From Pseudomonas mendocina (GTDB lineage Bacteria > Pseudomonadota > Gammaproteobacteria > Pseudomonadales > Pseudomonadaceae), in NCBI RefSeq assembly GCF_900636545.1, contig NZ_LR134290.1, positions 4,526,001-4,590,000 of the forward strand: DNA of 64,000 nucleotides. The letters run 5' to 3'. Under the pieces are notes generated by a model. It saw only the letters and a list, made by a program, of their open reading frames with translations. It searched no databases and had not been told where the DNA came from. Both the position numbers and the translations under genes were made by a program. This document shows, piece by piece, positions 33,408 to 42,093 of the stretch (its first letter is position 1; the number at the start of each line of letters is the position of its first letter).

Positions 33408-34751
33408 ATGAGCATGCCCGCCCCCACTCCGCTCGTTTTCTGCTCCAACCCCATCGACGATGAGCTGCCTTTCAAGGCCTGGACCGATCTGTCCCTGGAA
33501 ATCGATGACCAGCCCAGATACGAAGAGAACCTGCTGAACCTGGCAGGCTTTCTCGTGCGCCAGGCCCTGGCTGATCAACAGCCCGAACGCATCAAGCGCG
33601 CCAGTGATGTCGAGTCGGCGCTCTACGGTTTGCGCGCTCATGTGCAATTGCATTCCGGCGGCTGCTTCAATTTCGCCGAGGCACTCACCGAGCAAGATCA
33701 GCCGTCGCCAGAGGTGCAGGTGATCCCGGGGCTATCCATCGGCAACCTGCTGCTGCTCGCAGAGGGCTCCGCCCGTGCCGGAATCGAAGCGCTGCATCGT
33801 CACCTGAAACCCGTCGATGCGCTGGCCAACGCCTTGAAGCAGGCCCAGCAATCCGAGCTGTCACAACCGGCCAAGCATGTCTGCGCCCTGCTGCCAGCTA
33901 TGACCATCACCCTGACCCCGCCCTTCGCCGATAGCCAGACCCTGATTTACCCGAGCCGCCTGGAGACCTATCAGCAGGAACTCAAGCTCGAAGAGCTGGC
34001 CGGCCTGCCGCAGCAACGCTGCGAAATCATCCTCGGTGACCAGCCGCTGGAGGAAAGCCAGGCAGCCTATGGCATCGCCTACGAAATTCTCTCGAGCATG
34101 CTGCACCTGCTTCGCCACCGCGCGCAGGAGAATGATCGCTCCGATCTGTCCGCGCGCCAGCAGGAATGGGAGCGGGTGCGCCTGGTGATCGGCAGCGGCG
34201 TGCACTACAGCGCGCAGTTCATGCTCCACCCCGAAACCTACCGACCTGCCTTCGGTAGCGCGATGCGCGGCCTGAAGCTGGCGGGCACGCAGAGTATCCT
34301 GCTGCCGGACCATTTCGACCTTGCGGCCCTGGAGCAGATCTGGGACGCCCTGGCGCATCAGGACGCCCATAGCGAATGGCAACGGATACAAGCGAGCAAG
34401 GATGAGACAGACCGCTCGCTGGTGCTCAATCTGGAAGTAGCCTGCCGTCTGGACGTCCTCGCCCCAGGCGAGGACGGGCAACTGCAAGTGCTGGAAAGCT
34501 ACCGCGACAGCGACTTCATCACTCAGCCGGCCGAACCCAAGGTGGCGCAGAAGGCTCCAGCCGCCCTGCCGGAGGCCAAGCGCGAGAACAACCCGGAGCA
34601 AGCCCCCATAACCAGCGCGGCGCAGAGCGAACAGCCAGCGACTAACGCGTACAACGGCCGTATGGCTTCCCGCAAATCCGGCAGTTACGGCCCAGTGCTG
34701 CTGGCAGCCGTGGTCGTCGCGACACTGATTGCAGTTCTGCTCAAAGGCTGA
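33408..34751 (+). CDS. Tail-anchored cytoplasmic protein, unknown function
   Basis: A 447-residue protein starting at ATG 33408 (AAGGA 10 bases upstream; a longer frame to 33252 overlaps the terminator). The body is alpha-helical and acidic with no enzyme motif I recognise. Residues about 385-425 are a low-complexity Ala/Pro/Gln linker, and the last 20 residues ('GPVLLAAVVVATLIAVLL') form one membrane helix, so the protein is anchored by its C-terminus with the bulk in the cytoplasm. Some features recall secretion- or stress-related hypothetical proteins of Pseudomonas, but no function is claimed. Bracketed by terminators, so monocistronic. Confidence 0.7.
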   Translation: MSMPAPTPLVFCSNPIDDELPFKAWTDLSLEIDDQPRYEENLLNLAGFLVRQALADQQPERIKRASDVESALYGLRAHVQLHSGGCFNFAEALTEQDQPSPEVQVIPGLSIGNLLLLAEGSARAGIEALHRHLKPVDALANALKQAQQSELSQPAKHVCALLPAMTITLTPPFADSQTLIYPSRLETYQQELKLEELAGLPQQRCEIILGDQPLEESQAAYGIAYEILSSMLHLLRHRAQENDRSDLSARQQEWERVRLVIGSGVHYSAQFMLHPETYRPAFGSAMRGLKLAGTQSILLPDHFDLAALEQIWDALAHQDAHSEWQRIQASKDETDRSLVLNLEVACRLDVLAPGEDGQLQVLESYRDSDFITQPAEPKVAQKAPAALPEAKRENNPEQAPITSAAQSEQPATNAYNGRMASRKSGSYGPVLLAAVVVATLIAVLLKG

Positions 34752-34759
34752 ACGCGCTA

Positions 34760-34791
34760 ACGCCAGCCTCGGCCCGCTCCGGGGCTGGCGT
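34760..34791 (+). terminator. Hairpin after the tail-anchored protein gene
   Basis: ACGCCAGCC (34760-34768) pairs with GGCTGGCGT (34783-34791). Only a short T-poor tail follows, so efficiency is uncertain. Confidence 0.6.
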
Positions 34792-34871
34792 CTGGCGTTG
34801 CGGCAAACAACCTGAACCATCCCACGCCCCCTCCGTCGTAACTGCAAGACGACGAGCCAGGGAGACGGAGC

Positions 34872-37187
34872 ATGAAACCCCGATTCAAACCCTATCGTGG
34901 ACCTTCCGGTGGCTGGGGTTCGGCCAATGCCGTGGGCACCATCCTGCTGCGCGAGCGGGCGCCGCTGACTGGCGCTACGGCACTGCTCAAGCAGAACCGC
35001 CCGATCGATGGCTTCGCCTGCGTCAGTTGCGCCTGGGCCAAGCCGCACCCGTCCAAACCCCTGGCCTTTTGCGAGAACGGCGCCAAGGCCACTGCCTGGG
35101 AAACCACCAGCCTGCGCTGCACCCCGGAGTTCTTCGCCGGCCACACCCTGAGCGAACTGCGCAACTGGAGCGACTATCAGTTGGAACAGCAGGGCCGGCT
35201 CACCGAACCGATGCGCTGGGATGCAGCCACTGATCGCTACCTGCCCGTGAGCTGGGATGAGGCCATCGCCGAGATCGGCGCCGAACTCAAGGCTCTCGAC
35301 GATCCCGATCAGGCCGTGTTCTATGCCTCCGGCCGCGCCTCGCTGGAGGCCTCGTACATGTGGCAATTGCTGGCCCGCCGCTACGGCACCAACAACCTGC
35401 CTGACAGCTCCAACATGTGCCACGAGAGCACCTCGGTGGCCTTGCCGGAAAGCATAGGCGTGCCGGTCGGCACCGTCACTCTGGAGGACTTCGCCAAGAC
35501 CGACGGCCTGCTGATCTTCGGTCACAACACCAGCAGCAACAGCCCGCGCATGCTGCATGATCTGGATGCGGCCCGGCAGCGCGGCGCGCCCATTCTCACC
35601 TTCAACCCGCTGCGTGAACGCGGCCTGGAGCGTTTCACCAATCCTCAGTCGCCGCGGCAGATGCTCACGGGAGAGTCGGAAGTGGTCAGCACCCACTATC
35701 ACCAGCTCACCATCGGCGGCGACACCGCGGCCATTGCCGGCATCTGCAAGGCCTTGCTGACGATGGACGATGCCGCGCGCGAAAGCGGTCAGGATCGTGT
35801 TCTGGACATCGCCTTCATCGAGCAGCACACCCAGGGTTTCGAGAGCTTCGAGCGGACCATCCGCGGCTACACCTGGGAGATGCTGGAGCGCCGCAGCGGC
35901 CTGACCCGCGGCGCGATGGAGGGTGCCGCCAGGATCTACGCGGGTTGCCAGCGGGTCATTGCCATCTACGGCATGGGCCTGACCCAGCATCGCCATGGCG
36001 TGACCAGCATCCAGATGCTGGTCAACCTGCTGCTGATGCGCGGCAATCTGGGCAAGGAAGGCGCGGGCATCTGCCCGGTGCGTGGTCACTCCAACGTGCA
36101 GGGCCAGCGCACCGTCGGCATCACCGAGAAGGTCGCGCAGGTGCCGGTCGAGCGCATTTACCAGCAGTTCGGCTTCAACGTGCCGGAGCGCGACGGCACC
36201 ACCACGGTGGACGCCTGCGAGGGCGTGCTCAACGGCAGGATCAAGGCATTCCTCTCCCTCGGCGGCAATTTCGTCCGCGCCACACCGGACAGCCAGCGAA
36301 TGGAGCCAGCCTGGAGCAAACTGCGCCTGACCGTGCAGATCGTCACCAAGCTCAACCGCAGCGCCCTGGTGCACGGCGAGAAGGCCTACATCCTGCCCTG
36401 CCTGGGGCGCACCGAGATAGATGTTCAGGCAAGAGGCCCGCAATACCACACCACCGAGGACAGCACCGCCTGCATTCGTGCCTGGCAGGGCGTGGTCAAG
36501 CCGGCGGGTGAGCACCTGCGTTCGGAGCCGGCGATCATCGCCGCCCTGGCCAAAGCCACGCTGGCGCCAGACCCGCGCATGGACTGGGATGCCTGGGTGG
36601 CCGACTACGGGTTGATCCGCGATGCCATCGCCATCACCTATCCCGACATTTTCCACGACTTCAATACGCGCATGCTCGAACCGGGCGGCTTCCATCGGCC
36701 ATTGCCGGCCAGTTGGCGCGAATGGAGTACCGACAGCGGCAAGGCCAACTTCACCCGGCCGGACAGCCTGGCGCTCAATGACGACGTCGAGCAAAGCCCT
36801 GAGCGCCGCGATGTGCTGAACCTGATGACGATCCGCAGCAACGATCAGTTCAACACTACGGTGTATGGCTACGACGACCGCTTTCGCGGCGTCTACGGCA
36901 CTCGCTCGGTGCTGTTCATGCACCGCAACGACATGGCCCGGCTGGGTCTCAGCGAAAGCGATCAGGTGCAGGTGAGAACCGCCGTGGACGACGGCGTGCA
37001 GCGCTCGGTGGGGCCGCTGCGCGTCACCCCGCACGACATTCCGGAAGGCTGCTGCGCCGCCTACTACCCCGAGTGCAATGCGCTGGTACCGCTCTGGCAC
37101 CACGAGGAAAAGGCCAAGGTGCCGGCCTCCAAGTCGATCCCCGTCACGCTGCGGCCATTCATTGCCACGACTCGCGCCTTGCAATGA
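34872..37187 (+). CDS. FdhF/YdeP-family molybdopterin oxidoreductase
   Basis: A cytoplasmic molybdenum (bis-MGD) enzyme of 771 residues resembling formate dehydrogenase alpha subunits; E. coli YdeP is linked to acid resistance but its substrate is unknown. The N-terminus has 'FACVSCAWAKP', a Cys pair rather than the full four-Cys [4Fe-4S] motif of FdhF, and the molybdenum region 'NLPDSSNMCHESTSVAL' offers Cys as metal ligand. Later motifs 'TFNPLRERGLE', 'MRGNLGKEGAGICPVRGHSNVQG', split after GAG, and 'RSNDQFNTTVYGYDDR' are typical. The 'MKPRFKPYRGPSGGWGS' start is characteristic of the family. Monocistronic with its own GGAG site. Confidence 0.92.
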   Translation: MKPRFKPYRGPSGGWGSANAVGTILLRERAPLTGATALLKQNRPIDGFACVSCAWAKPHPSKPLAFCENGAKATAWETTSLRCTPEFFAGHTLSELRNWSDYQLEQQGRLTEPMRWDAATDRYLPVSWDEAIAEIGAELKALDDPDQAVFYASGRASLEASYMWQLLARRYGTNNLPDSSNMCHESTSVALPESIGVPVGTVTLEDFAKTDGLLIFGHNTSSNSPRMLHDLDAARQRGAPILTFNPLRERGLERFTNPQSPRQMLTGESEVVSTHYHQLTIGGDTAAIAGICKALLTMDDAARESGQDRVLDIAFIEQHTQGFESFERTIRGYTWEMLERRSGLTRGAMEGAARIYAGCQRVIAIYGMGLTQHRHGVTSIQMLVNLLLMRGNLGKEGAGICPVRGHSNVQGQRTVGITEKVAQVPVERIYQQFGFNVPERDGTTTVDACEGVLNGRIKAFLSLGGNFVRATPDSQRMEPAWSKLRLTVQIVTKLNRSALVHGEKAYILPCLGRTEIDVQARGPQYHTTEDSTACIRAWQGVVKPAGEHLRSEPAIIAALAKATLAPDPRMDWDAWVADYGLIRDAIAITYPDIFHDFNTRMLEPGGFHRPLPASWREWSTDSGKANFTRPDSLALNDDVEQSPERRDVLNLMTIRSNDQFNTTVYGYDDRFRGVYGTRSVLFMHRNDMARLGLSESDQVQVRTAVDDGVQRSVGPLRVTPHDIPEGCCAAYYPECNALVPLWHHEEKAKVPASKSIPVTLRPFIATTRALQ

Positions 37188-37260
37188 GATAAAGCGGAAC
37201 CCCGCTGCTCTGGCGGGTCTATAGTTGCTGCCTCTTCATCAATCCGCCAGAGGGAACACC

Positions 37261-37818
37261 ATGAGCAAGACCTACAACGTCGCCGTGCTGGTCGGCAGCC
37301 TGCGCAAGGCCTCCATCAACCGCAAGCTGGCGCTCGCGTTGGCCGACCTGGCCCCCGCCTCGCTGAACCTGGAAATCCTCGAGATCGGCGACCTGCCGCT
37401 GTACAACGAAGACGCCGACGGTGACACCGCTCCGGCCTCCTACGCGCCGTTTCGCAGCAAACTCAAGGCGGCCGACGCGGTGCTGTTCGTCACCCCGGAA
37501 TACAACCGCTCGATCCCCGGCGCGATGAAGAACGCCATCGACGTCGGCTCGCGCCCTTATGGCCAGAGCGGCTTCAGCGGCAAGCCGGGCGCCGTACTCA
37601 GCGCCTCGCCAGGTGCCATCGGTGGCTTCGGCGCCAACCATCATCTGCGCCAGTGCCTGGTATTCCTCGACGTGCATGTGCTGCAACAGCCGGAGGCATA
37701 CCTCGGCGGTGCCGGCAATTTCTTCGACGAGAACGGCGTGCTCAGCGACGGCATCAAGCCCTTCCTGCAGAAGTTCATCGATGCCTATGCGGCGTGGGTG
37801 GCCAAACAACTGGGCTGA
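37261..37818 (+). CDS. NADPH-dependent FMN reductase (ChrR-like)
   Basis: A flavodoxin-fold quinone/chromate-type reductase of 185 residues. The FMN phosphate loop is 'LVGSLRKASINRKLA', the isoalloxazine contact is 'FVTPEYNRSIPGAMKNAID' (about residues 78-96), and 'LSASPGAIGGFGANHHLR' follows. Such enzymes make two-electron reductions of quinones and protect against redox stress. ATG 37261 has GGGAA upstream. A terminator lies after the stop. Confidence 0.93.
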   Translation: MSKTYNVAVLVGSLRKASINRKLALALADLAPASLNLEILEIGDLPLYNEDADGDTAPASYAPFRSKLKAADAVLFVTPEYNRSIPGAMKNAIDVGSRPYGQSGFSGKPGAVLSASPGAIGGFGANHHLRQCLVFLDVHVLQQPEAYLGGAGNFFDENGVLSDGIKPFLQKFIDAYAAWVAKQLG

Positions 37819-37830
37819 GTGGAAGAAAAA

Positions 37831-37854
37831 ACGCCCCGGCGGTAGACGGGGCGT
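37831..37854 (-). terminator. Terminator for the reverse operon (bidirectional)
   Basis: ACGCCCCG (37831-37838) pairs with CGGGGCGT (37847-37854). Read on the reverse strand it is followed by a run of T (forward AAAAAA at 37826-37831), so it ends the amidotransferase-like operon; it can also serve the FMN reductase gene. Confidence 0.8.
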
Positions 37855-37878
37855 CGCGACAGGCTCGCAAAAGGGTGT

Positions 37879-38583
37879 TCAGGTCATATGGGCGTGAGCA
37901 CCCGAGAGGTAATCGAGCAGGCGGTACAGGGTGGCGTTGGCCGATGCGACATGTGGCGCACCGTCACGGATGCTGGCGCGATCCTGCACCTCGCCCGGCA
38001 GAGCGAGATCGGCCGGGGCCTGCTGCAGGCGCTGATTGAGACTCTCGGCATCGCTTTCCAGCTGGCAGAGCAAACCGATGGCGCGTTCCTGCCAGACGAA
38101 CCCCTGCAAGGTCGCAGCCGCAGAACCGTACAAGGCGATCGCACCGTGCGGCAGGCTGCAGCTTTCACGCTGCCAGTGCAGCGCCAGCAGACGCTGCGGC
38201 AGCATGCGGCCAAGCGGCGACTGCCGCGATTGCGGGTCCTTTTCCAGTTGCCACCAGCCGATTCGCGCAGCCTCCGAGCCACCCGTGATACGTGCCCCCA
38301 GGGCCTCGGCCAGGAACAAGGCACCCAGTCCGCTGCCGAACACCCGCTTGCGCGCCATCAGCGATTGATGGATCAGGCACTTCTCCGCGCCCATCCAGCC
38401 GTGCTGGCGCTCGTCGTGCACACTCAACGAACCGTCGAGCAGCATCAGCAGCTCGAAATCCTCCAGGCTCGGCAGGGGCTCCCCGGCGTATACCCGGTGC
38501 CAACTGACCTGGTGCTCGCCAAGCCATGGCAACATTGCCGCTGGGCCTACACCCGCGCTGTGTTGAATCACCGCAATACGCAT
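37879..38583 (-). CDS. Glutamine amidotransferase-fold protein lacking catalytic residues
   Basis: A 234-residue class I amidotransferase-like protein. The fold is recognisable ('LLMLLDGSLSVHDE', 'ALFLAEALGARITGG', 'IGWWQLEK', then 'LPHGAIALYGS'). The nucleophile elbow, normally G-x-C-x-G, reads G83-S84-G85-L86-G87, so Cys is Gly. The usual His-Pro-Glu near the end reads 'LLCQLESD', so His is Gln. It should not hydrolyse glutamine and may be structural or regulatory. The start overlaps the stop of the aminotransferase-like gene (ATGA), implying coupled translation. Confidence 0.8.
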   Translation of the reverse strand: MRIAVIQHSAGVGPAAMLPWLGEHQVSWHRVYAGEPLPSLEDFELLMLLDGSLSVHDERQHGWMGAEKCLIHQSLMARKRVFGSGLGALFLAEALGARITGGSEAARIGWWQLEKDPQSRQSPLGRMLPQRLLALHWQRESCSLPHGAIALYGSAAATLQGFVWQERAIGLLCQLESDAESLNQRLQQAPADLALPGEVQDRASIRDGAPHVASANATLYRLLDYLSGAHAHMT

Positions 38584-39725
38584 CAGGCCACCTCCTCGCA
38601 GCGCTGCTCGACCTGCTGCAATGCCCGGCCCAGGCGACGCAGCATTTCCTCGACGTTGCCATGGCTCACCGTCAGCGCCGGCGACAGGCAGAGGCAGTCA
38701 CTACGTGCGACGCCAAGCAACAACCCCTGCTCACGCGCGGCACGCTGCACCACCGGCGCCGACAGCCCGATCAGCGGCAAGCCAAGCAACAGGCCGTGCC
38801 CGCGCAACGAGCCATGGCCATGACTCCGCGACAACCGCGCCAGGCCCTCGCGCAAATGCTCGCTGACGTCGCGCACCTGGCTGAAGAAACTGCCTTCGAG
38901 CACAGCGCCAAGCACCGCAACACCGGCAACCGTCAGCAACGCCTCGGCCGAGCAGGCAGGCAGCAGGGCCGCGGACGCCCCGGCGATCCGCCCACGCGCC
39001 AGCACGGCAGCGATGGGCAGACCGCCGCCGAGCGCGCAGCCCAGGGTCAATAGGTCGGCGCGCACGCCGTACAGCTCCTCGGCCAGCAGCGCGCCACAAC
39101 GTCCCATACCGCTGCCAGTCTCATCAAGGATCAGTACGGCGCCCTGCTCGCGGCAAAGCCGCTGCGCGCCTTGCAGGTATTCCAGAGTCGCGGGTACCAC
39201 ACCGGCAGCCTGTTGCACCGGTTCGATCAATACGGCGGCACAACGCAGATCGACCACGGCAGCCAGGGCCTCGAGATCGTTGAACGGCACCCTTACAACT
39301 CGCGTCGCCCCCAGATGCAGCGGCAAGGCGAGGTGACTGCCGTCGAGCAACACCAGGGTGTCGGCAGCCGGCTTCTGCAGCGCCGCCCCCTGCAGAGCCA
39401 AGCGTATGGCCAGGGCGTTGGCCTGCGCGGCGTCGCTGCAGAACGCCGCCTGCTCGCTGCCGGTGGCCTGGCATAGACGTGAGGCAAGCTTGAGCTGCCC
39501 CCGGCTGCACTGTTCGCGCCCAGGGCTTATCAACTGCTCGGCCTGACGGCGCAGGGCATCCAGCAGCAGGGTCGGGCTGTGACCCAGGCTGTTACCTCCC
39601 TGGCCCTGGTCGAAATCGAGATAGGCGCGTCCGTCGGCGTCCCACAGCCAGGAGCCCTGGCCGCGCACGAACAGCGGTGCATCGTGCTCGCCCATCAGTT
39701 GCAGCCTTGCCATGCCATCACGCAT
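38583..39725 (-). CDS. Class III aminotransferase-fold protein lacking the PLP lysine
   Basis: A 380-residue protein with the overall class III fold: 'LWDADGRAYLDFDQGQGGNSLGH', split after DFD, at the N-terminus, 'VLIEPVQQAAGVV', and 'LILDETGSGMGRCG' keeping the pyridoxal-contacting Asp. The catalytic segment, normally L-A-K-A-L-G-G-G, reads L-G-C-A-L-G-G-G with Cys230 in place of Lys. The protein has only two Lys in total, neither near the active site. It overlaps the MOSC gene by 8 bases upstream and the amidotransferase-like gene downstream. A pseudoenzyme or a protein with a new chemistry is inferred. The order recalls PA0529-PA0531 of P. aeruginosa (from memory). Confidence 0.8.
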   Translation of the reverse strand: MRDGMARLQLMGEHDAPLFVRGQGSWLWDADGRAYLDFDQGQGGNSLGHSPTLLLDALRRQAEQLISPGREQCSRGQLKLASRLCQATGSEQAAFCSDAAQANALAIRLALQGAALQKPAADTLVLLDGSHLALPLHLGATRVVRVPFNDLEALAAVVDLRCAAVLIEPVQQAAGVVPATLEYLQGAQRLCREQGAVLILDETGSGMGRCGALLAEELYGVRADLLTLGCALGGGLPIAAVLARGRIAGASAALLPACSAEALLTVAGVAVLGAVLEGSFFSQVRDVSEHLREGLARLSRSHGHGSLRGHGLLLGLPLIGLSAPVVQRAAREQGLLLGVARSDCLCLSPALTVSHGNVEEMLRRLGRALQQVEQRCEEVA

Positions 39726-40437
39726 AACGGCGCTCCACCTCGGCGACCGCGCCCTCCAGCGGCAGGCCGAGCAGACGCGCCGACCAGTTCTCCAGGCGGC
39801 CGCTGCGCAGACGTTGCGCGGCGATTTCACGCCAGCGAGCCGATAGCGCCGGGCACAGCTGCAACTGCTGCAGACCCGCTCGCTCCATGGGCGAGTGATA
39901 GAAATGCTGTAGGGCCCGCGCCACGCTCAGGCTGGGATAGCTGCGCTGCACCAGCTCGAATGGCAGCTCGGCACTGACGAAACCTGGTTTGAGCACACGA
40001 TAGAACCAGCCACAGCGACCACTGTCCTGAACCACCTGCGCCAGCTCCGGATGCAGCCCCTGACGGTTGAGGCGATAGCAGGGCGAGCGCGGCTGGCTGA
40101 CCTGCAGCAGTACGTCGCCCCAACGAAACACATCACCGATGCACACCTGTGCCTCGGTCAATCCGTGGCTGGAGAGATTCTCGCCGAAGCTCGGCCGTGA
40201 CCAGTCCAGCTGCGGGTACAGCGCTTGCCAGTGCTCATAGTGTTCCGCCGGGTAGTGGTGCAGGGCACGCTCGGGACCACCATGGAAGCGGACATCGCCC
40301 TGCTCGTCCTGGCCGAGGCCCTGCGGCCACAGCCACAGGCGGTGATCGACCCGTTGCTTGCGTTGCGCGACACTGAGCCCACCGCCAATTTCTTCGGCTT
40401 TACCTATGAATACACCTTGAATCTCGACCTGCTTCAC
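39718..40437 (-). CDS. MOSC-domain protein (YiiM-like)
   Basis: MOSC domains handle sulfur or molybdenum cofactor; YiiM-type proteins reduce N-hydroxylated compounds together with a partner. The 239-residue protein shows 'GDVRFHGGPERALHHYPAEHY', split after GGP, 'SFGENLSSHGLTEAQVCIGD' and the conserved Cys in 'QPRSPCYRLNRQG'. The start is GTG 40437 behind GGAG. It is the first gene of a reverse operon with the aminotransferase-like and amidotransferase-like genes, which suggests a shared role in a nitrogen or sulfur reaction; the exact function is unknown. Divergent from a LysR regulator. Confidence 0.88.
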   Translation of the reverse strand: MKQVEIQGVFIGKAEEIGGGLSVAQRKQRVDHRLWLWPQGLGQDEQGDVRFHGGPERALHHYPAEHYEHWQALYPQLDWSRPSFGENLSSHGLTEAQVCIGDVFRWGDVLLQVSQPRSPCYRLNRQGLHPELAQVVQDSGRCGWFYRVLKPGFVSAELPFELVQRSYPSLSVARALQHFYHSPMERAGLQQLQLCPALSARWREIAAQRLRSGRLENWSARLLGLPLEGAVAEVERRYA

Positions 40438-40539
40438 CGACCGCTCCGGCCTTATCGGCTGTTGATCATGTCGCTAGACTAGGTAGCCGCGGGCCATTTT
40501 GACATTTCGATTTCCCTGCTTGATTCATAACGGAAACTT

Positions 40540-41427
40540 ATGGATTTTCGTCAGCTTCGCTATTTCGTCGCGCTCTATGAGGAAGGCCATGTCGGCCGTG
40601 CCGCCGAGCGCCTGAGCATTTCCCAGCCGGCGCTGTCGCAACAGATCCGCCATCTGGAGGGCGATCTGGATGTCGGCCTGTTCCAGCGCAGCGGTCGACG
40701 CCTGCTGCCCACACTGGCCGCCCACACGCTGTACAACCACGCCGTGCCCTTGCTCGACGGCATGGAACGCGCGCGCGAGGCATTGCGCAGCTTCCGCGGG
40801 CCGGGCCCACGCAGCCTGTCCATCGGTGTCCTGCAAACGGTCAACGCCAGCCTGGTGCCGCTGCTGCTGGAACGCTTGCAGCAGGCGCAGCCACAGCTGG
40901 TGGTCAAGCTCTATGAACTGTCGGGTGTGGACATCGAGCGGCGCCTGCTCAGCGGCGGCCTGGACATTGGCATCGGTTTTCTGCCGCCACGTCAGCCGGG
41001 CTTGCATAGCCTGGCGCTGTACGAGGACGAGTTGCAACTGGTGGTGCCGGAGAACCATCCCCTGCGCGAGTTTCGCAAGGTATCGCTGAGCCAGGCCGCG
41101 GAGCTGCCGATGCTGCTGCTCGGCGAGGAGTTTCGCATTCGCCAGATCTGGCAGGAGCAACTCGCCTTGCTCGGCCGCAGGCCGCAGGTGCAGGCAGAGC
41201 TGAACCACATGAACGGCATCCTCGACAGCCTGCCGCACACCACTCTGGCCAGCGTGCTGCCCGGGCGCGCCAGGCAGATGCATGCCCATCATGGCCTGCT
41301 CTGGAAGCCCCTGAGCGAGCCTCGCATCCCGCTACAGGTCGGCCTGGTCTATCGCGATGCCCAGCGCCAGCAGGCGATGATCGACCTGCTGCGCAGCGCG
41401 CTCGATGGCGCCTGGGAAACCCCGTGA
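40540..41427 (+). CDS. LysR-family regulator (CynR-like)
   Basis: A 295-residue transcription factor. The N-terminal helix-turn-helix is 'RAAERLSISQPALSQQIRHLE', split after QPA; the effector-binding domain follows from about residue 90 ('LSIGVLQTVNASLVPLLL'). It is divergent from the MOSC operon with a 102-base gap containing ATTTTGACATTT near 40495, so that operon is its most likely target. The inducer is unknown. Confidence 0.9.
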   Translation: MDFRQLRYFVALYEEGHVGRAAERLSISQPALSQQIRHLEGDLDVGLFQRSGRRLLPTLAAHTLYNHAVPLLDGMERAREALRSFRGPGPRSLSIGVLQTVNASLVPLLLERLQQAQPQLVVKLYELSGVDIERRLLSGGLDIGIGFLPPRQPGLHSLALYEDELQLVVPENHPLREFRKVSLSQAAELPMLLLGEEFRIRQIWQEQLALLGRRPQVQAELNHMNGILDSLPHTTLASVLPGRARQMHAHHGLLWKPLSEPRIPLQVGLVYRDAQRQQAMIDLLRSALDGAWETP

Positions 41428-41475
41428 AACGCGCGCGAATTGCCGATATGGCCTGATCAGCGGCCTGAATGACAC

Positions 41476-41504
41476 TGGCCACTAGACCGACTGGTCTAGA
41501 TAAT
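41476..41504 (+). promoter_or_regulatory. tetR promoter with embedded operator
   Basis: TGGCCA (41476-41481) and GATAAT (41499-41504) are 17 bases apart. The spacer is filled by the perfect palindrome CTAGACC-GACT-GGTCTAG (41482-41499), resembling the TAGACC..GGTCTA operators of NemR/YxaF-type TetR repressors. Binding would exclude RNA polymerase, giving autorepression of tetR and the hydrolase. Confidence 0.75.
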
Positions 41505-41511
41505 CCGGGCC

Positions 41512-42093
41512 ATGACCAAGAGCACTCGCGACAACCTGATCGACACCATGATCGATGCCCTGCAGCGCAAAGGCCTGCATGGCGTCGGTCTGAACGAACT
41601 GCTGGCCGCCGCTGAGGCGCCCAAGGGCAGCCTTTACCACCACTTCCCCGGTGGCAAGACCGAGCTCGCCGTGGCGGCCATCGAACGCGTCGGCCAACAC
41701 GCCGAGCAGGCGTTCGCCGCGCTCTTCGAACGTCAGCCCGACCCGCTCGATGCACTGAGCAGCTGGCTGCAGAGCGCGCTTGGCCAACTGCAGGACAGCG
41801 CATTCGAACGGGGTTGTCCGTTGGCTGCAGTCGCCCTGGAAAGCGGGCCAGAAGATCACCAGATTCGAGCCGCCCTGGCCAACGCCTTCATGGTCATTCG
41901 CCAGGCACTGCAGCAGCAGTTGCAACGCCACGGTTATCCACAGCCACAGGGCCTGGCTGCCCTGTTCGTCGCGCTCTACGAAGGCGGCCTGCTGCAGGCG
42001 CGGGTCGCCGGCAGCAGCGAACCGCTGAAGCAGGCAGTGACCACCCTGCTCGACCTGACCCGCCAGCACCGCACGGAGCCCCTGTCGCCATGA
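41512..42093 (+). CDS. TetR-family repressor
   Basis: A 193-residue repressor. The DNA-binding domain is 'KGLHGVGLNELLAAAEAPKGS', with 'LYHHFPGGKTELAVAAI' completing the helix-turn-helix; the C-terminal half belongs to the LfrR/YxaF ligand-binding type ('FERGCPLAAVALES'). The predicted transcription start (about 41511) coincides with the ATG, and no Shine-Dalgarno precedes it, so the mRNA is probably leaderless. The stop overlaps the hydrolase ATG. The ligand is probably a small electrophile or lipid-like compound, by analogy only. Confidence 0.92.
   Translation: MTKSTRDNLIDTMIDALQRKGLHGVGLNELLAAAEAPKGSLYHHFPGGKTELAVAAIERVGQHAEQAFAALFERQPDPLDALSSWLQSALGQLQDSAFERGCPLAAVALESGPEDHQIRAALANAFMVIRQALQQQLQRHGYPQPQGLAALFVALYEGGLLQARVAGSSEPLKQAVTTLLDLTRQHRTEPLSP

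Noticed and set aside
33861..37184. 1107-codon reverse ORF
   Set aside because: It is the antisense of the YdeP-type gene and the tail-anchored gene; composition (Ala, Gly, His, Arg rich) is typical of a shadow frame in GC-rich DNA.
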